64,000 nt of DNA from assembly GCF_016412875.1 (NCBI RefSeq), contig NZ_JAEKPD010000006.1, forward strand, positions 1 to 64,000. Direction: 5' to 3'. The number at the start of each line of letters is the position of its first letter. Position 1 is the first letter of the stretch. Origin of the DNA: Palleronia pontilimi. Its GTDB lineage: Bacteria > Pseudomonadota > Alphaproteobacteria > Rhodobacterales > Rhodobacteraceae. Below the pieces are notes generated by a model. That model was not told where the DNA came from. It made no database searches and saw only the letters and a list, made by a program, of their open reading frames with translations. Shown in pieces: positions 1 to 7,837 of the stretch. Position numbers and translations under genes: made by a program.

Positions 1-254
1 AGGTTCTCAGACGATTGCTCGCTGGTCTGGGACTGTTCCTGACCCTGGCCTTGGCCCTGGTCCTGACCCTGATCCTGACCTTGGCCCTGGCCTTGATCCT
101 GGCCTTGATCCTGGCCCTGCTCCTGCAGCTCAGCCTGAAGCTGCGCCTGAAGCTCGGCCTGAAGCTGACCTTGGCCCTGACCCTGGTCCTGGTCCTGGTC
201 CTGCGATCCGTGGCCCCAACCGTAATAGTGTCCGTGTCTACCAGATCCTGACAT
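1..254 (-). CDS. Gln-X dipeptide-repeat protein, 3' end beyond window
   Basis: Reading the complement from an ATG at 254-252 gives 84 residues without a stop up to the window edge, so the gene is truncated. A good ribosome site (AGGAGA, complement of 262-267) lies 7 bases upstream. The N-terminus is small and His/Gly/Tyr-rich (MSGSGRHGHYYGWGHGS). After it, Gln occupies nearly every second position: QDQDQDQGQGQGQ, then LQAELQAQLQAELQ, then a second QG/QD block, and finally a Ser/Thr/Glu-rich stretch. At DNA level this is a degenerate 6-bp repeat. The opposite strand is also open, but as a Leu/Ala/Thr run without a ribosome site, so it is the shadow. I see no signal peptide and recognise no family. 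The alternating polar pattern suggests an extended or self-assembling polypeptide; this is inference. Confidence 0.75.
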   Translation of the reverse strand, partial: MSGSGRHGHYYGWGHGSQDQDQDQGQGQGQLQAELQAQLQAELQEQGQDQGQDQGQGQGQDQGQDQGQGQGQEQSQTSEQSSEN

Positions 255-1055
255 CGGTGTTCTCCTAGAATTGGGCACCGCGCTCCCGTGCGTCATCTAC
301 CAACGGGATACGAAGTGCGTTTCGAAATGACGGGGTCATCCCCGCAGAACCAGAAGCCATCAAAACGGCTCAACCTTTCCACTCGGATATTCGGTTAACG
401 AAATCTCAACCTTTTGCCGCGCCGACCTAGCCATAAGGGTGGGTGCTGTGCGTGGTCCCGAGGCGCCGGAACGGGGCGCGGCGCCCCGACCCGCGCGTGG
501 CTGAAGGGGCTCGGAATGGCCCCAACCTCCATGAAAATTGGCGATTCGCGTCGCGGCCGCACACATTCCGCGAATCCTGTCCCCGCCGGAGAGGTGATTC
601 GGGCCCCGCGCCGTGGAAGCCCGGAACCGCGGCGTTCACACCGTCCTTCGACCCCTTGGAAACACCTCATGCGGTAGTGCCCCACCCCTGCGCAACCATG
701 GCGCTAAGGACCTACAGGCAACTGTAATCTATACCGTTTTTCGAAACCCCGTGCGAATGCCCGAGTCAACGGAGCACTAATCGAAAGATCAGTTCACTCC
801 GAACCCTCCGAGCGGGTATAGTATGGGTCTAGTCCAATTGGGGGGCTCAGCTAATTTTTTCGATTGAATTGATACAAATCTAATTGCGAGAGCGTCCTGG
901 CATTATCCAGGGAACTCGCAACTCTTCGGTCCCACCCGATTCATTTCATCAGGGGGGCCGGTACAGGTCCGCCCCGGCGCCTTCGGTCACGATGGCGGCG
1001 CGGCAGGTTGCAAGAGGAAGAAGACGTAAAAGAAATTTTTGGGGGAAATACTGCC
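255..1055. other. long intergenic region between divergent genes
   Basis: About 800 bases separate the Gln-repeat gene (minus) from the LuxR-type gene (plus). Several short open frames in the GC-rich part (about 400-730) run on both strands over each other; none has a convincing ribosome site or recognisable product, so I call none. From about 740 to 880 the DNA is AT-richer and looks regulatory: TTCACT (793-798) and TATAGT (817-822) are 18 bases apart, a weak sigma-70-like pair reading plus, and a palindrome CCAATTGG sits at 834-841. Confidence 0.5.
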
Positions 1056-1673
1056 GTGGAATTCATGATTTTCAAAGGGTCTTCCGTGCACTTCAGCGAC
1101 ACGCTGCTTTCGTCCGTCGAGCACGCTTTCAACGACATGATGCTGTTGCGAAATCCCGAGCCCGAGGACGTGGAAGGTCCCGTGCGCGCGGTGCTGCTCG
1201 GTCCCGACTACCTGTCGTGCCTCAGGGCCGAAGTGGAGCGGGTGCAGCGTGATTATCCCGATGCGGCCATCCTGGCCTGCTTCAATCGAGAGCGCGACAT
1301 GTGCGAGGCATTCCGCGATATGCGCGCGGGCGGCTGGAAGACACCCGTCAGCCTTGTGCCGCTGGACGTGCGACTGGATGTCTGGCTGTCGATCCTGAAG
1401 CTGGCGATGATGGGCACCACCTATGTGCCTGTCGCGGCCTCGCTGAAGGCCGATGAAGGTGTCGCACGCAAGCCGCGCTGCCTGTCGAAACTGACCGACC
1501 GCGAATCCGAGGTGTTGGCGCTGGCGGCGAAGGGTGCCCAGAACAAGACCATCGCCCACGCGCTGGAAGTGTCCGAGCACACCGTGAAGCTGCACATGCA
1601 TCACATCATCAAGAAGCTCGGCGTGCGCAATCGGACCCAGGCCGCACAGCAATTGATGATGACACAAGGATGA
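1056..1673 (+). CDS. LuxR-family (GerE-type HTH) transcriptional regulator
   Basis: Predicted DNA-binding regulator of about 205 residues. The C-terminal third is a typical LuxR/GerE helix-turn-helix: LTDRESEVLALAAKG, then NKTIAHALEVSEHTVKLHMH and IIKKLGVRNRTQAAQ. The N-terminal part is not an acyl-homoserine-lactone domain; it resembles a degenerate response-regulator receiver (AVLLGPDYLSCLRAEVE, then segments ending TTYVPVAASLKA) without an obvious phosphoacceptor Asp. The GTG at 1056 is chosen because GGGGGA (1041-1046) lies 9 bases upstream; TTG 1008 and ATG 1065 are alternatives. The stop overlaps the ATG of the next gene, so the two are probably co-translated. The target is unknown; the divergent Gln-repeat gene is a candidate. 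Confidence 0.8.
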   Translation: MEFMIFKGSSVHFSDTLLSSVEHAFNDMMLLRNPEPEDVEGPVRAVLLGPDYLSCLRAEVERVQRDYPDAAILACFNRERDMCEAFRDMRAGGWKTPVSLVPLDVRLDVWLSILKLAMMGTTYVPVAASLKADEGVARKPRCLSKLTDRESEVLALAAKGAQNKTIAHALEVSEHTVKLHMHHIIKKLGVRNRTQAAQQLMMTQG

Positions 1674-2173
1674 CCGCCCCGGCGCAATACGACGCCGAAT
1701 TCTCGACCTTCCTGACCGCGCTTGGGCATCTGAACTACTCGTTTTCGAACACCGAGAGCCTGCTGATCCACCTGATCGCCGGGCTTCTCGGGACGTCGAA
1801 GGATGCCGCGACGATCGTGTTCCTGACGCTCAACACCACGCGCGCGCGGATCGACCTGGTGGACCGGCTGGCCAAGCAGGACAGTGTGGCGCCCGAGCTG
1901 CGCGACAAGCTGCTCGCGGCGACCGGTGACCTGGCGCGGCAGGCGCCGCTGCGCAACCGGCTGAACCACTGCATCTACGCCTTCGACAGCCAAAGCGGCC
2001 AGGCGTCGTCGATCCTGATGCGCATCGCCGACCGGCGCAAGGAAGTGAAGATCGGGCAGGAAATGCGCATCGACGCGGACGCGACCGACAAGGTCAGGGC
2101 CGCGACCGAATCGCTGCACGCGCTGAACCTGCGCCTGCGCACGCTGATCGTCGAGGCCGGGTTCCCGACCTGA
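1670..2173 (+). CDS. conserved-looking helical protein of unknown function
   Basis: A 167-residue protein whose ATG overlaps the stop codon of the LuxR-type regulator (ATGA), indicating translational coupling. The composition suggests a soluble alpha-helical protein with several amphipathic helices (FSTFLTALGHLNYSFSNTES near residues 12-31, and a C-terminal ATESLHALNLRLRTLIVEAG). There is no signal peptide, membrane segment or cysteine pair. The phrase LRNRLNHCIYAF around residues 94-105 resembles the RNxLxHxxY pattern of some helical-bundle families, but I cannot assign one. Its coupling to the regulator suggests a partner or sensor role; this is inference only. Confidence 0.7.
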   Translation: MTAPAQYDAEFSTFLTALGHLNYSFSNTESLLIHLIAGLLGTSKDAATIVFLTLNTTRARIDLVDRLAKQDSVAPELRDKLLAATGDLARQAPLRNRLNHCIYAFDSQSGQASSILMRIADRRKEVKIGQEMRIDADATDKVRAATESLHALNLRLRTLIVEAGFPT

Positions 2174-2178
2174 TCCGC

Positions 2179-2204
2179 GCCGGGCGCCCCTGCGGGTGCC
2201 CGGC
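2179..2204. terminator. hairpin between convergent genes
   Basis: An 11-bp stem (2179-2189 with 2194-2204, one G-U pair) and a 4-base loop sit between the stop of the unknown gene at 1670-2173 and the stop of metK. There is no T-run, so it may be a bidirectional, weak or Rho-assisted terminator. Confidence 0.45.
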
Positions 2205-2213
2205 CGACGGGGC

Positions 2214-3395
2214 CTAGACGGCGCGCTTCAGCGTGTCGGCCAGGTCGGTCTTTTCCCACGAGAACCCGCCATCCGCCTCGGGCGCGCGGCCGAAATGACC
2301 GTAAGCCGCTGTGCGCTGGAAGATGGGGCGGTTGAGCTGCAGATGCTCGCGGATGCCGCGCGGCGTCAGGTCCATGCAGGCATAGCAGGCTTTCTCGATC
2401 GCCTCTTCGGACACCTCGCCGGTGTCGTAGGTGTCGGCATAGATCGACAAGGGCTTCGCCACGCCGATGGCATAGCTCAGCTGGATCGCGCAGCGTTTCG
2501 CCATGCCGCTGGCCACAACGTTCTTGGCCAAGTAGCGCGCGGCATACGCGGCCGAGCGGTCCACCTTGGTGGGATCCTTGCCCGAGAACGCGCCGCCCCC
2601 GTGCGGCGCCGCGCCGCCATAGGTGTCGACGATGATCTTGCGGCCGGTCAGCCCCGCATCCCCGTCGGGTCCGCCGATCACGAAGATGCCAGTGGGGTTC
2701 ACCCACCATTCGGTCGCGTCGGTGATCCAGCCCTCGGGCAGAACTTCGCGGATATAGGGCTCGACGATGGCGCGGATGTCGTCGCTGGTCTGCGTCTCGT
2801 GCTTGTGCTGGGTCGACAGCACGATCTGCGTCACCTCGACCGGCTTGCCGTTCTCGTAGCGCAGCGACAGCTGCGATTTCGCGTCCGGTCCCAGCGTGGG
2901 CTCGGTGCCGTCCTTGCGCACCTCGGCCAACCGCTTCAGTATCCGGTGCGCGAAATGGATCGGGGCGGGCATCAATTCCGGCGTGTCGTCCACGGCGTAG
3001 CCGAACATGATGCCCTGGTCGCCCGCGCCTTCGTCCTTGTTGCCGTCGGCATCAACCCCTTGGGCGATATGCGCGGACTGGGCGTGCAGCAGGTTGGTGA
3101 TCTTGCAGGTTTCCCAGTGGAACTTGTCCTGCTCGTAGCCGATGTCGCGGATGCACTCGCGCGCGATGCCTTCGATCCGGCCCAGGTATTCGTCGAGCTT
3201 GCCCTTGTCCGACAGCCCCACCTCGCCGCCGATCACCACGCGGTTGGTGGTGGCGAAGGTCTCGGCGGCGACGCGCGCCTCGGGTTCTTCGGTCAGGAAG
3301 GCGTCCAGAACCGCGTCCGAAATGCGGTCGCAGACCTTGTCGGGATGTCCCTCGGACACGGATTCCGAGGTGAAGATATAGTTCTGGCGTGCCAT
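2214..3395 (-). CDS. metK: S-adenosylmethionine synthetase
   Basis: Makes S-adenosylmethionine from methionine and ATP in the cytoplasm. At 393 residues it has normal family length and begins [20 protein letters not shown]. The ATP-binding signature GAGDQG lies at residues 123-128 and the glycine-rich phosphate-binding signature [16 protein letters not shown] at 266-281. It follows lnt on the same strand with an 88-base gap that contains a SAM/SAH-type riboswitch covering the ribosome site, so feedback by its own product at translation level is likely. Confidence 0.98.
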   Translation of the reverse strand: MARQNYIFTSESVSEGHPDKVCDRISDAVLDAFLTEEPEARVAAETFATTNRVVIGGEVGLSDKGKLDEYLGRIEGIARECIRDIGYEQDKFHWETCKITNLLHAQSAHIAQGVDADGNKDEGAGDQGIMFGYAVDDTPELMPAPIHFAHRILKRLAEVRKDGTEPTLGPDAKSQLSLRYENGKPVEVTQIVLSTQHKHETQTSDDIRAIVEPYIREVLPEGWITDATEWWVNPTGIFVIGGPDGDAGLTGRKIIVDTYGGAAPHGGGAFSGKDPTKVDRSAAYAARYLAKNVVASGMAKRCAIQLSYAIGVAKPLSIYADTYDTGEVSEEAIEKACYACMDLTPRGIREHLQLNRPIFQRTAAYGHFGRAPEADGGFSWEKTDLADTLKRAV

Positions 3396-3398
3396 GAA

Positions 3399-3449
3399 AT
3401 GCTCCGATGCAAGCTGTCTCGACGCACGTCAGGAAGCCGTTGCGCGCCG
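3399..3449 (-). promoter_or_regulatory. SAM/SAH riboswitch upstream of metK
   Basis: On the minus strand the leader reads CGCGC, then AACGGCTTCCTGAC, then GTGCG, and about 20 bases later GGAGCA, 5 bases before the metK ATG. CGCGC pairs with GTGCG as the hairpin stem. Loop bases GCTTCC can pair with GGAGC (complement of 3401-3405), giving an H-type pseudoknot that would hide the Shine-Dalgarno. The conserved core CAACGGCTTCCTGACGTG followed by TCGGAGCA matches, from memory, the SAM/SAH riboswitch class described upstream of metK in Rhodobacterales. No covariance model was run. Confidence 0.88.
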
Positions 3450-3483
3450 GTTTTTCCGGGCCTACGGGGAAACAGCCCGATAT

Positions 3484-4989
3484 TCAAGCGCCTTGGCGCA
3501 CGCCCCGTCCCGCGGCCGCGCCAAGGCCCGCCAGTCCCAGCAGCACCAGCGCGGCGACGGGCCAGTCGCCGGTGAAGGCATAGGGCGTCATCGGCCCCGC
3601 GGCCGGGATGCCGGTGTCGAAATACCCGGCCTGGCCCAACCCCAGCTGCTCGAGCACCCTGCCCCGCCGGTCGATCACCGCCGAGATGCCGGTATTGGCC
3701 ACCCGGATCATCGGCAACCCCTGCTCGATGGCGCGCATCCGGGCCTGCGCCAGGTGCTGTTGCGGCCCGGCGAAGGTGCCGAACCAGGCGTCGTTGGTGA
3801 TCTGCAGCAGCCAGTCGGGACGGCTGCCGGGCACGCTGACATCCTGGGGAAAGATCGCCTCGTAACAGATCAGCGGCAGCACCCGCCCGAGTTCGCCCAG
3901 CTCGAGCACGCGCGGCCCAGGACCGGCGCTGTAGCCGTAGCCGTCGCGCGCGGCGAAGCTGCGCAGGCCGATCAGCCGCGTGACCTGCCCGAAGGGCATG
4001 TATTCGCCGAAGGGGACCAAGTGATGCTTGTCGTAAAGCGCCCCGATCCGGCCGTCGGGCTGCAGCACGACCAGGCTGTTGAAGGCGCGCAATCCGTCCA
4101 CCCGCTGCGCGCCGAGGATGACCGGCACGCCCCGCGCCGCCGATGCGATCCGGTCGAGCGCCGGATGCCCCTCTTGCAGCAGGTAGGGGATCGCCGTCTC
4201 GGGCCAGATCACCAGGTCCGGCGCGTCGCCCGCGCGGGTGAAGTCCAGTTGCCGGTCGAAAAAGGCCAGCGCGAAGTCGGGATCCCATTTCTGATCCTGC
4301 CGCGCGTTGGGCTGGACCAGGCGGACGACCGGATCGTCCCCGATCCGCGCCAGCGCGTCGCCTTCGGGCAGCACCAGGCCCGCCAGCGTCACGCCGCCCC
4401 AGACCGCCACCGCGCCCAGCGCCATGACCCAGATCCGCGCGGCCAGGGCCAGCCCGCCCACCAGCAGTGCCGTCAGCAGCGTCAGACCGTGCGGTCCGAT
4501 CCAGGCCGCAAGCCACGCGCCCGGATTTTCGGTCCAGACATAGCCCAGCAACGCCCAGGGAAAGCCCGTCAGAACGTAGCTGCGGACCAGTTCGACGGCG
4601 GCGATGCTCAGCCCGAAGCCGACCGCGAAGCGCCAGCCGCGCCCCATGCGCCGCGCGACCCAGAAGGCCAGCGCCCAGAACAGCGCGAAGCCCGTCGCCA
4701 TGAAGACCAGCGCGAAGGGCGCCATCCAGCCGTGGCGGGCCACATCGACCAGGAAGGGCTCGACGATCCAGTGCAGGGTGACGGCGAAATAGCCGGTCCC
4801 CGCCCAGAAGCCGCGCCAGGCCGCGGCGCGCGCCGACGGCGCCGTGCGGCACAGCCACGCCGCGAACGCGAGGCCCAGAAGGGCGACCGGCACGATCGAG
4901 ACTGGAGCCTGCCCCAGTCCCGCCAGCCCCCCGCCGAACGCGGCCAGACACAGTGCGAAGCGGCCCCGCGGTTCAGCCCGCGTCGACAT
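3484..4989 (-). CDS. lnt: apolipoprotein N-acyltransferase
   Basis: Transfers the third acyl chain to the N-terminal cysteine of lipoproteins at the inner membrane. It has 501 residues, close to family length. The first ~210 residues hold several hydrophobic segments; the nitrilase-like periplasmic domain follows with the catalytic triad visible as Glu264 (WPETAIP), Lys321 (YDKHHLVPFGEY) and Cys375 (ICYEAIFP); a last membrane segment is near the C-terminus. Its start overlaps the end of corC by 17 bases, so it belongs to the phoH-ybeY-corC-lnt operon. metK follows after the riboswitch. Confidence 0.97.
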   Translation of the reverse strand: MSTRAEPRGRFALCLAAFGGGLAGLGQAPVSIVPVALLGLAFAAWLCRTAPSARAAAWRGFWAGTGYFAVTLHWIVEPFLVDVARHGWMAPFALVFMATGFALFWALAFWVARRMGRGWRFAVGFGLSIAAVELVRSYVLTGFPWALLGYVWTENPGAWLAAWIGPHGLTLLTALLVGGLALAARIWVMALGAVAVWGGVTLAGLVLPEGDALARIGDDPVVRLVQPNARQDQKWDPDFALAFFDRQLDFTRAGDAPDLVIWPETAIPYLLQEGHPALDRIASAARGVPVILGAQRVDGLRAFNSLVVLQPDGRIGALYDKHHLVPFGEYMPFGQVTRLIGLRSFAARDGYGYSAGPGPRVLELGELGRVLPLICYEAIFPQDVSVPGSRPDWLLQITNDAWFGTFAGPQQHLAQARMRAIEQGLPMIRVANTGISAVIDRRGRVLEQLGLGQAGYFDTGIPAAGPMTPYAFTGDWPVAALVLLGLAGLGAAAGRGVRQGA

Positions 4990-5842
4990 CCGGGACCCGC
5001 ACGCGCAATCGCTTCAAGCGGCGCGGATCGGCGTCCACGATCTCGAATTCGGGGCCTGCCGGGTGCGGAACGACTTCGCCGCGCGTGGGCACGCGCCCCG
5101 TCAGCAGCACCACCAGGCCGCCCAGCGTGTCCACTTCTTCCTCTTCCTCGGGATCGACCAGGCGCATCCCGATCTCTTCCTCGAAATCGTCCAGCGGCGT
5201 CTTGGCCTGCGCCAGGTACGAGCCGCCCTTTTCCACGGTCCAGTACTGGTCTTCCTCGGTGTCGTGCTCGTCCTCGATCTGGCCCAGGACCTGCTCGATC
5301 AGATCCTCGATCGTGACCAGCCCATCCACGCCGCCATATTCGTCGATCACCAGCGCCATGTGCATCCGGTCCTGCTGCATCTTCTGCAGCAGCACGCCGA
5401 TCGGCATCGACGGCGGCGCGTAGATCAGCGGTCGCAACATGGCGCGCAGGTCGTAGGTCGCCTGGCTGCCGAACCCGTGGCGCAGCGCGAAATCCTTCAG
5501 GTGCACCAGGCCGATGGGCGAATCGAGCGTGCCCTCATAGACCGGCAGACGGGTCATTCCGCTGTCCTTGAAGACCTGGACCAGCGCGTCCCATTCGATA
5601 TCGACGGGGACCGACACGATTTCGATCGACGGGATCGACACGTCCTCGACCCGCATCCGCCGCAGATTCAGCAGGCCGGGCGGCAGTCGCGTGGGGCGTG
5701 CCCCGTTATCCGCGTCCTCTTCCTCTTCGCCCTCGGTGGGGGTGAAGGCGTCGAAGATGCGGCCGAAAAAGCCCCTGTCGGGACTGTCCTCGTCGTCGGC
5801 TTGGGCGGGGACCTGATCGGGGCCCGATGGGTCGTGGGTCAT
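4973..5842 (-). CDS. corC: CorC/HlyC-type CBS-domain protein
   Basis: A 289-residue protein of the CorC/TlyC family: acidic N-terminal region, a CBS-domain pair in the middle (VEDVSIPSIEIVSVPVDIEW to ALVIDEYGGVDGLVTIEDLI) and a C-terminal CorC_HlyC domain (FEEEIGMRLVDPEEEEEVDT to TRGEVVPHPAGPEFEIVDAD). Relatives are tied to magnesium/cobalt efflux and CBS-linked regulation. The ATG at 5842 is preferred over an upstream in-frame ATG at 5902 because AAAGGTG lies just before it and ybeY stops 2 bases upstream. It has no membrane domain of its own, unlike larger CNNM/CorB relatives. Confidence 0.93.
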   Translation of the reverse strand: MTHDPSGPDQVPAQADDEDSPDRGFFGRIFDAFTPTEGEEEEDADNGARPTRLPPGLLNLRRMRVEDVSIPSIEIVSVPVDIEWDALVQVFKDSGMTRLPVYEGTLDSPIGLVHLKDFALRHGFGSQATYDLRAMLRPLIYAPPSMPIGVLLQKMQQDRMHMALVIDEYGGVDGLVTIEDLIEQVLGQIEDEHDTEEDQYWTVEKGGSYLAQAKTPLDDFEEEIGMRLVDPEEEEEVDTLGGLVVLLTGRVPTRGEVVPHPAGPEFEIVDADPRRLKRLRVRVPDVDAG

Positions 5843-5843
5843 T

Positions 5844-6368
5844 TCACCTTTCCAAGTGTGTTGGCTGACGCGCATATGGATCGGAAAGCCCCATCTGCGC
5901 AAGGATCTGCGTCTCGCATCGTTCCATCAGGTCGCCATCGGCGTCGCGCTCGTGGTCATAGCCCAGAAGATGCAGCAAACCGTGAACGATCAGGTGCGTC
6001 GCGTGATCGGCCAGCGGCACGTCCGCGGCGCGCGCCTCGGCCGCGCAGGTGTCATAGGCGATGGCAATGTCGCCCAGCTCGGGATCGGACGGATCGGGGG
6101 CACGCGGCGCGGTCCCGGCGATGTCCGCGCCACGCTCTTCGGACGGCCATGACAGCACGTTGGTGGGCGCGGATTTCTGCCTGAAATCCTGGTTCAGGAC
6201 CGCGATCCGCGCGTCGTCGCAGGCCAGAAGCGCGATTTCCCACTCCAGGCCCAGGCCCAGATGGTCCAGCGTGGCCGCGCAGGCATTCGTCGCCAGCGCG
6301 TCGATGTCCAGCGCCGACCAGCGGATATCCTCGATCGTGACGTCGACCAGGGGGGCGGTTTCAGCCAT
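5844..6368 (-). CDS. ybeY: endoribonuclease YbeY
   Basis: Metal-dependent RNase of rRNA maturation and ribosome quality control. The zinc-binding HGLLHLLGYDH motif is present (His129, His133, His139 from the chosen start). Length is 174 residues from the ATG at 6368. An upstream in-frame ATG exists, but this start overlaps the phoH stop by 8 bases and gives the usual length. The gene is followed 2 bases later by corC. phoH next to ybeY is a common bacterial arrangement. Confidence 0.96.
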   Translation of the reverse strand: MAETAPLVDVTIEDIRWSALDIDALATNACAATLDHLGLGLEWEIALLACDDARIAVLNQDFRQKSAPTNVLSWPSEERGADIAGTAPRAPDPSDPELGDIAIAYDTCAAEARAADVPLADHATHLIVHGLLHLLGYDHERDADGDLMERCETQILAQMGLSDPYARQPTHLER

Positions 6369-7380
6369 CGGCCTCGTAGGCCTCGATGATGGCGGCCACC
6401 AGCGGGTGGCGGACGACATCCTTCGACGTGAAATAGTTGAAGCTGATCTTCGGGATCGTCTTCAGAAGCCGCTCGGCATCCGACAGGCCCGACACCTGAC
6501 CGCGCGGCAAGTCGATCTGGGTGCGGTCGCCGGTGATGACCATGCGCGAGCCTTCGCCGAGCCGCGTCAGGAACATCTTCATCTGCATGCCGGTGGCGTT
6601 CTGCGCCTCGTCCAGCACCACGAAGGCGTTGCTGAGCGTGCGTCCGCGCATGAAGGCGAGCGGCGCGATCTCGATGCGCTTTTCCTCGATCAGCTTGGCG
6701 ACCATCTTGCCGGGCAGGAAGTCGTTCAGCGCGTCGTAGAGCGGCTGCATGTAGGGGTCGACCTTGTCCTTCATGTCGCCGGGCAGAAAGCCCAGACGCT
6801 CGCCCGCCTCGACGGCCGGGCGGCTCAGGATGATGCGGTCCACCATGCCGTTGATGAACATATTCACGCCCACCGCCACGGCCAGGTACGTCTTGCCGGT
6901 GCCCGCCGGGCCGATGCCGAAGGCCAGTTCATGGGCGAAAAGCGAGCGGACATAGGCCTTCTGCGCCTCGGTGCGCGGCTCGACCAGTTTCTTGCGGGTC
7001 TTGATCTCGACATCGCCCGCCGTGAACATCTCGATCTGGTCGGTGGCGCGCGGCGGCTCGTCGGCGTCGGAAAATCCCATCCGGATCGCGCTGTCGATAT
7101 CGCCGGGCTCGACGGCCTTGCCGGCCTCAAGCCGGTGGTAAAGGCCCTCGAGCACCTCGGCGGCGCGCGCCAGGGATCCCGCTTCGCCCATCACGACAAG
7201 CTGGTTGCCCCGCCGCACGATCTGCACCTCGAGCGCCTGCTCGATGCGCGCCAGGTTGGCGTCGAACTGGCCGCAAAGGTCGATCAACAGGCGGTTGTCG
7301 GGGAATTCCAGGTGGGTTTCGGTCGGGCGTTCGGCCAGGCTCAGGTCGTCGGTCGGGGCGGGACTTGTGGGAAGGGCCAA
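6361..7380 (-). CDS. phoH: PhoH-family ATPase
   Basis: PhoH-like P-loop NTPase, a helicase-related ATPase linked to RNA metabolism, cytoplasmic. Walker A GPAGTGKT is at residues 157-164 and Walker B VVLDEAQ at 254-260. An N-terminal KH-like segment (IEQALEVQIVRRGNQLVVMG) is typical. I place the start at TTG 7380 because GGAGG lies 6 bases upstream of it; an earlier TTG at 7401 would lie upstream of that ribosome site. This gives 339 residues. It heads the minus-strand operon phoH-ybeY-corC-lnt. Confidence 0.95.
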   Translation of the reverse strand: MALPTSPAPTDDLSLAERPTETHLEFPDNRLLIDLCGQFDANLARIEQALEVQIVRRGNQLVVMGEAGSLARAAEVLEGLYHRLEAGKAVEPGDIDSAIRMGFSDADEPPRATDQIEMFTAGDVEIKTRKKLVEPRTEAQKAYVRSLFAHELAFGIGPAGTGKTYLAVAVGVNMFINGMVDRIILSRPAVEAGERLGFLPGDMKDKVDPYMQPLYDALNDFLPGKMVAKLIEEKRIEIAPLAFMRGRTLSNAFVVLDEAQNATGMQMKMFLTRLGEGSRMVITGDRTQIDLPRGQVSGLSDAERLLKTIPKISFNYFTSKDVVRHPLVAAIIEAYEADG

Positions 7381-7484
7381 ACAAACCTCCGGGAATGGCA
7401 ATCTCTACCACTCATATGGTGGGGGCATTGCATCCCAAGCGCAAGGGCTGGACGCAGGCCGGACCATGAAGATTTGATGAAAAC

Positions 7485-7512
7485 GACCGCGCGGCATCCC
7501 TGCCGCGCGGTC
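7485..7512 (-). terminator. Rho-independent-type terminator
   Basis: A perfect 11-bp GC stem (7485-7495 with 7502-7512, 6-base loop). Read on the minus strand it is followed by GTTTTC. It lies just after the minus-strand lipoprotein gene and probably ends the ompA-like/lipoprotein transcript before phoH. Confidence 0.7.
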
Positions 7513-7535
7513 TTCGCCTGCCAATCGGGCAGTGA

Positions 7536-7832
7536 TCAGATGGGATCGGGCACGCGCGAGCCCACGCGGTCCGGGCCGTTCAGCGTAAAGGGCGGCAGCA
7601 GGCCGCAGATGGGCTTGCCGTCACGATCCAGGCGGTTGGTCTGGTAGCCTTCGATGCCGTCGTCGATGGCCCAGTGCTCGCAGCCATCCCCGTCGACCCA
7701 GATGCCGGGCGTCTTGGTCAGGTTCCGCAGGTTCTTGCTGTCGAAGCCGCGGTCGATGGTCTGGTCGCCCTTGTTGCCGCAGGCCGCGACGGCCAGCGCG
7801 GCACCGATCAGAAGGAGTGGCAGCTTTTTCAT
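7536..7832 (-). CDS. small lipoprotein sharing a motif with its OmpA-like neighbour
   Basis: A 98-residue predicted lipoprotein: MKKLPLLLIGAALAVAACGN is a signal peptide with lipobox VAAC. The mature part contains GIWVDGDGCEHWAIDDG followed by EGYQTNRLDRDGKPICG. The same pattern occurs in the OmpA-like protein encoded 5 bases upstream. The two conserved Cys residues (one in DGCEHW, one in PICG) may form a disulphide. It is likely anchored in the outer membrane, acting with the OmpA-like protein. The ATG at 7832 is chosen over 7850 because it begins a classical signal peptide. Confidence 0.85.
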   Translation of the reverse strand: MKKLPLLLIGAALAVAACGNKGDQTIDRGFDSKNLRNLTKTPGIWVDGDGCEHWAIDDGIEGYQTNRLDRDGKPICGLLPPFTLNGPDRVGSRVPDPI

Positions 7833-7837
7833 GTGTG

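Noticed and set aside
15-251. Plus-strand open frame coding for a Leu/Ala/Thr-rich, membrane-like peptide
   Set aside because: It is the complement of the Gln-repeat gene, has no ribosome site, and its composition is a by-product of the CTG/CAG-type repeat. The minus strand has a clear start and Shine-Dalgarno.
360-727. Small genes in the long intergenic region
   Set aside because: Overlapping frames on both strands, none with a good ribosome site or recognisable product; typical of high-GC non-coding DNA.
7400-7425. Imperfect palindrome CCACTCATATGGTGG before phoH as an operator
   Set aside because: One extra base breaks the symmetry, there is a single copy, and no matching regulator or second site is seen.
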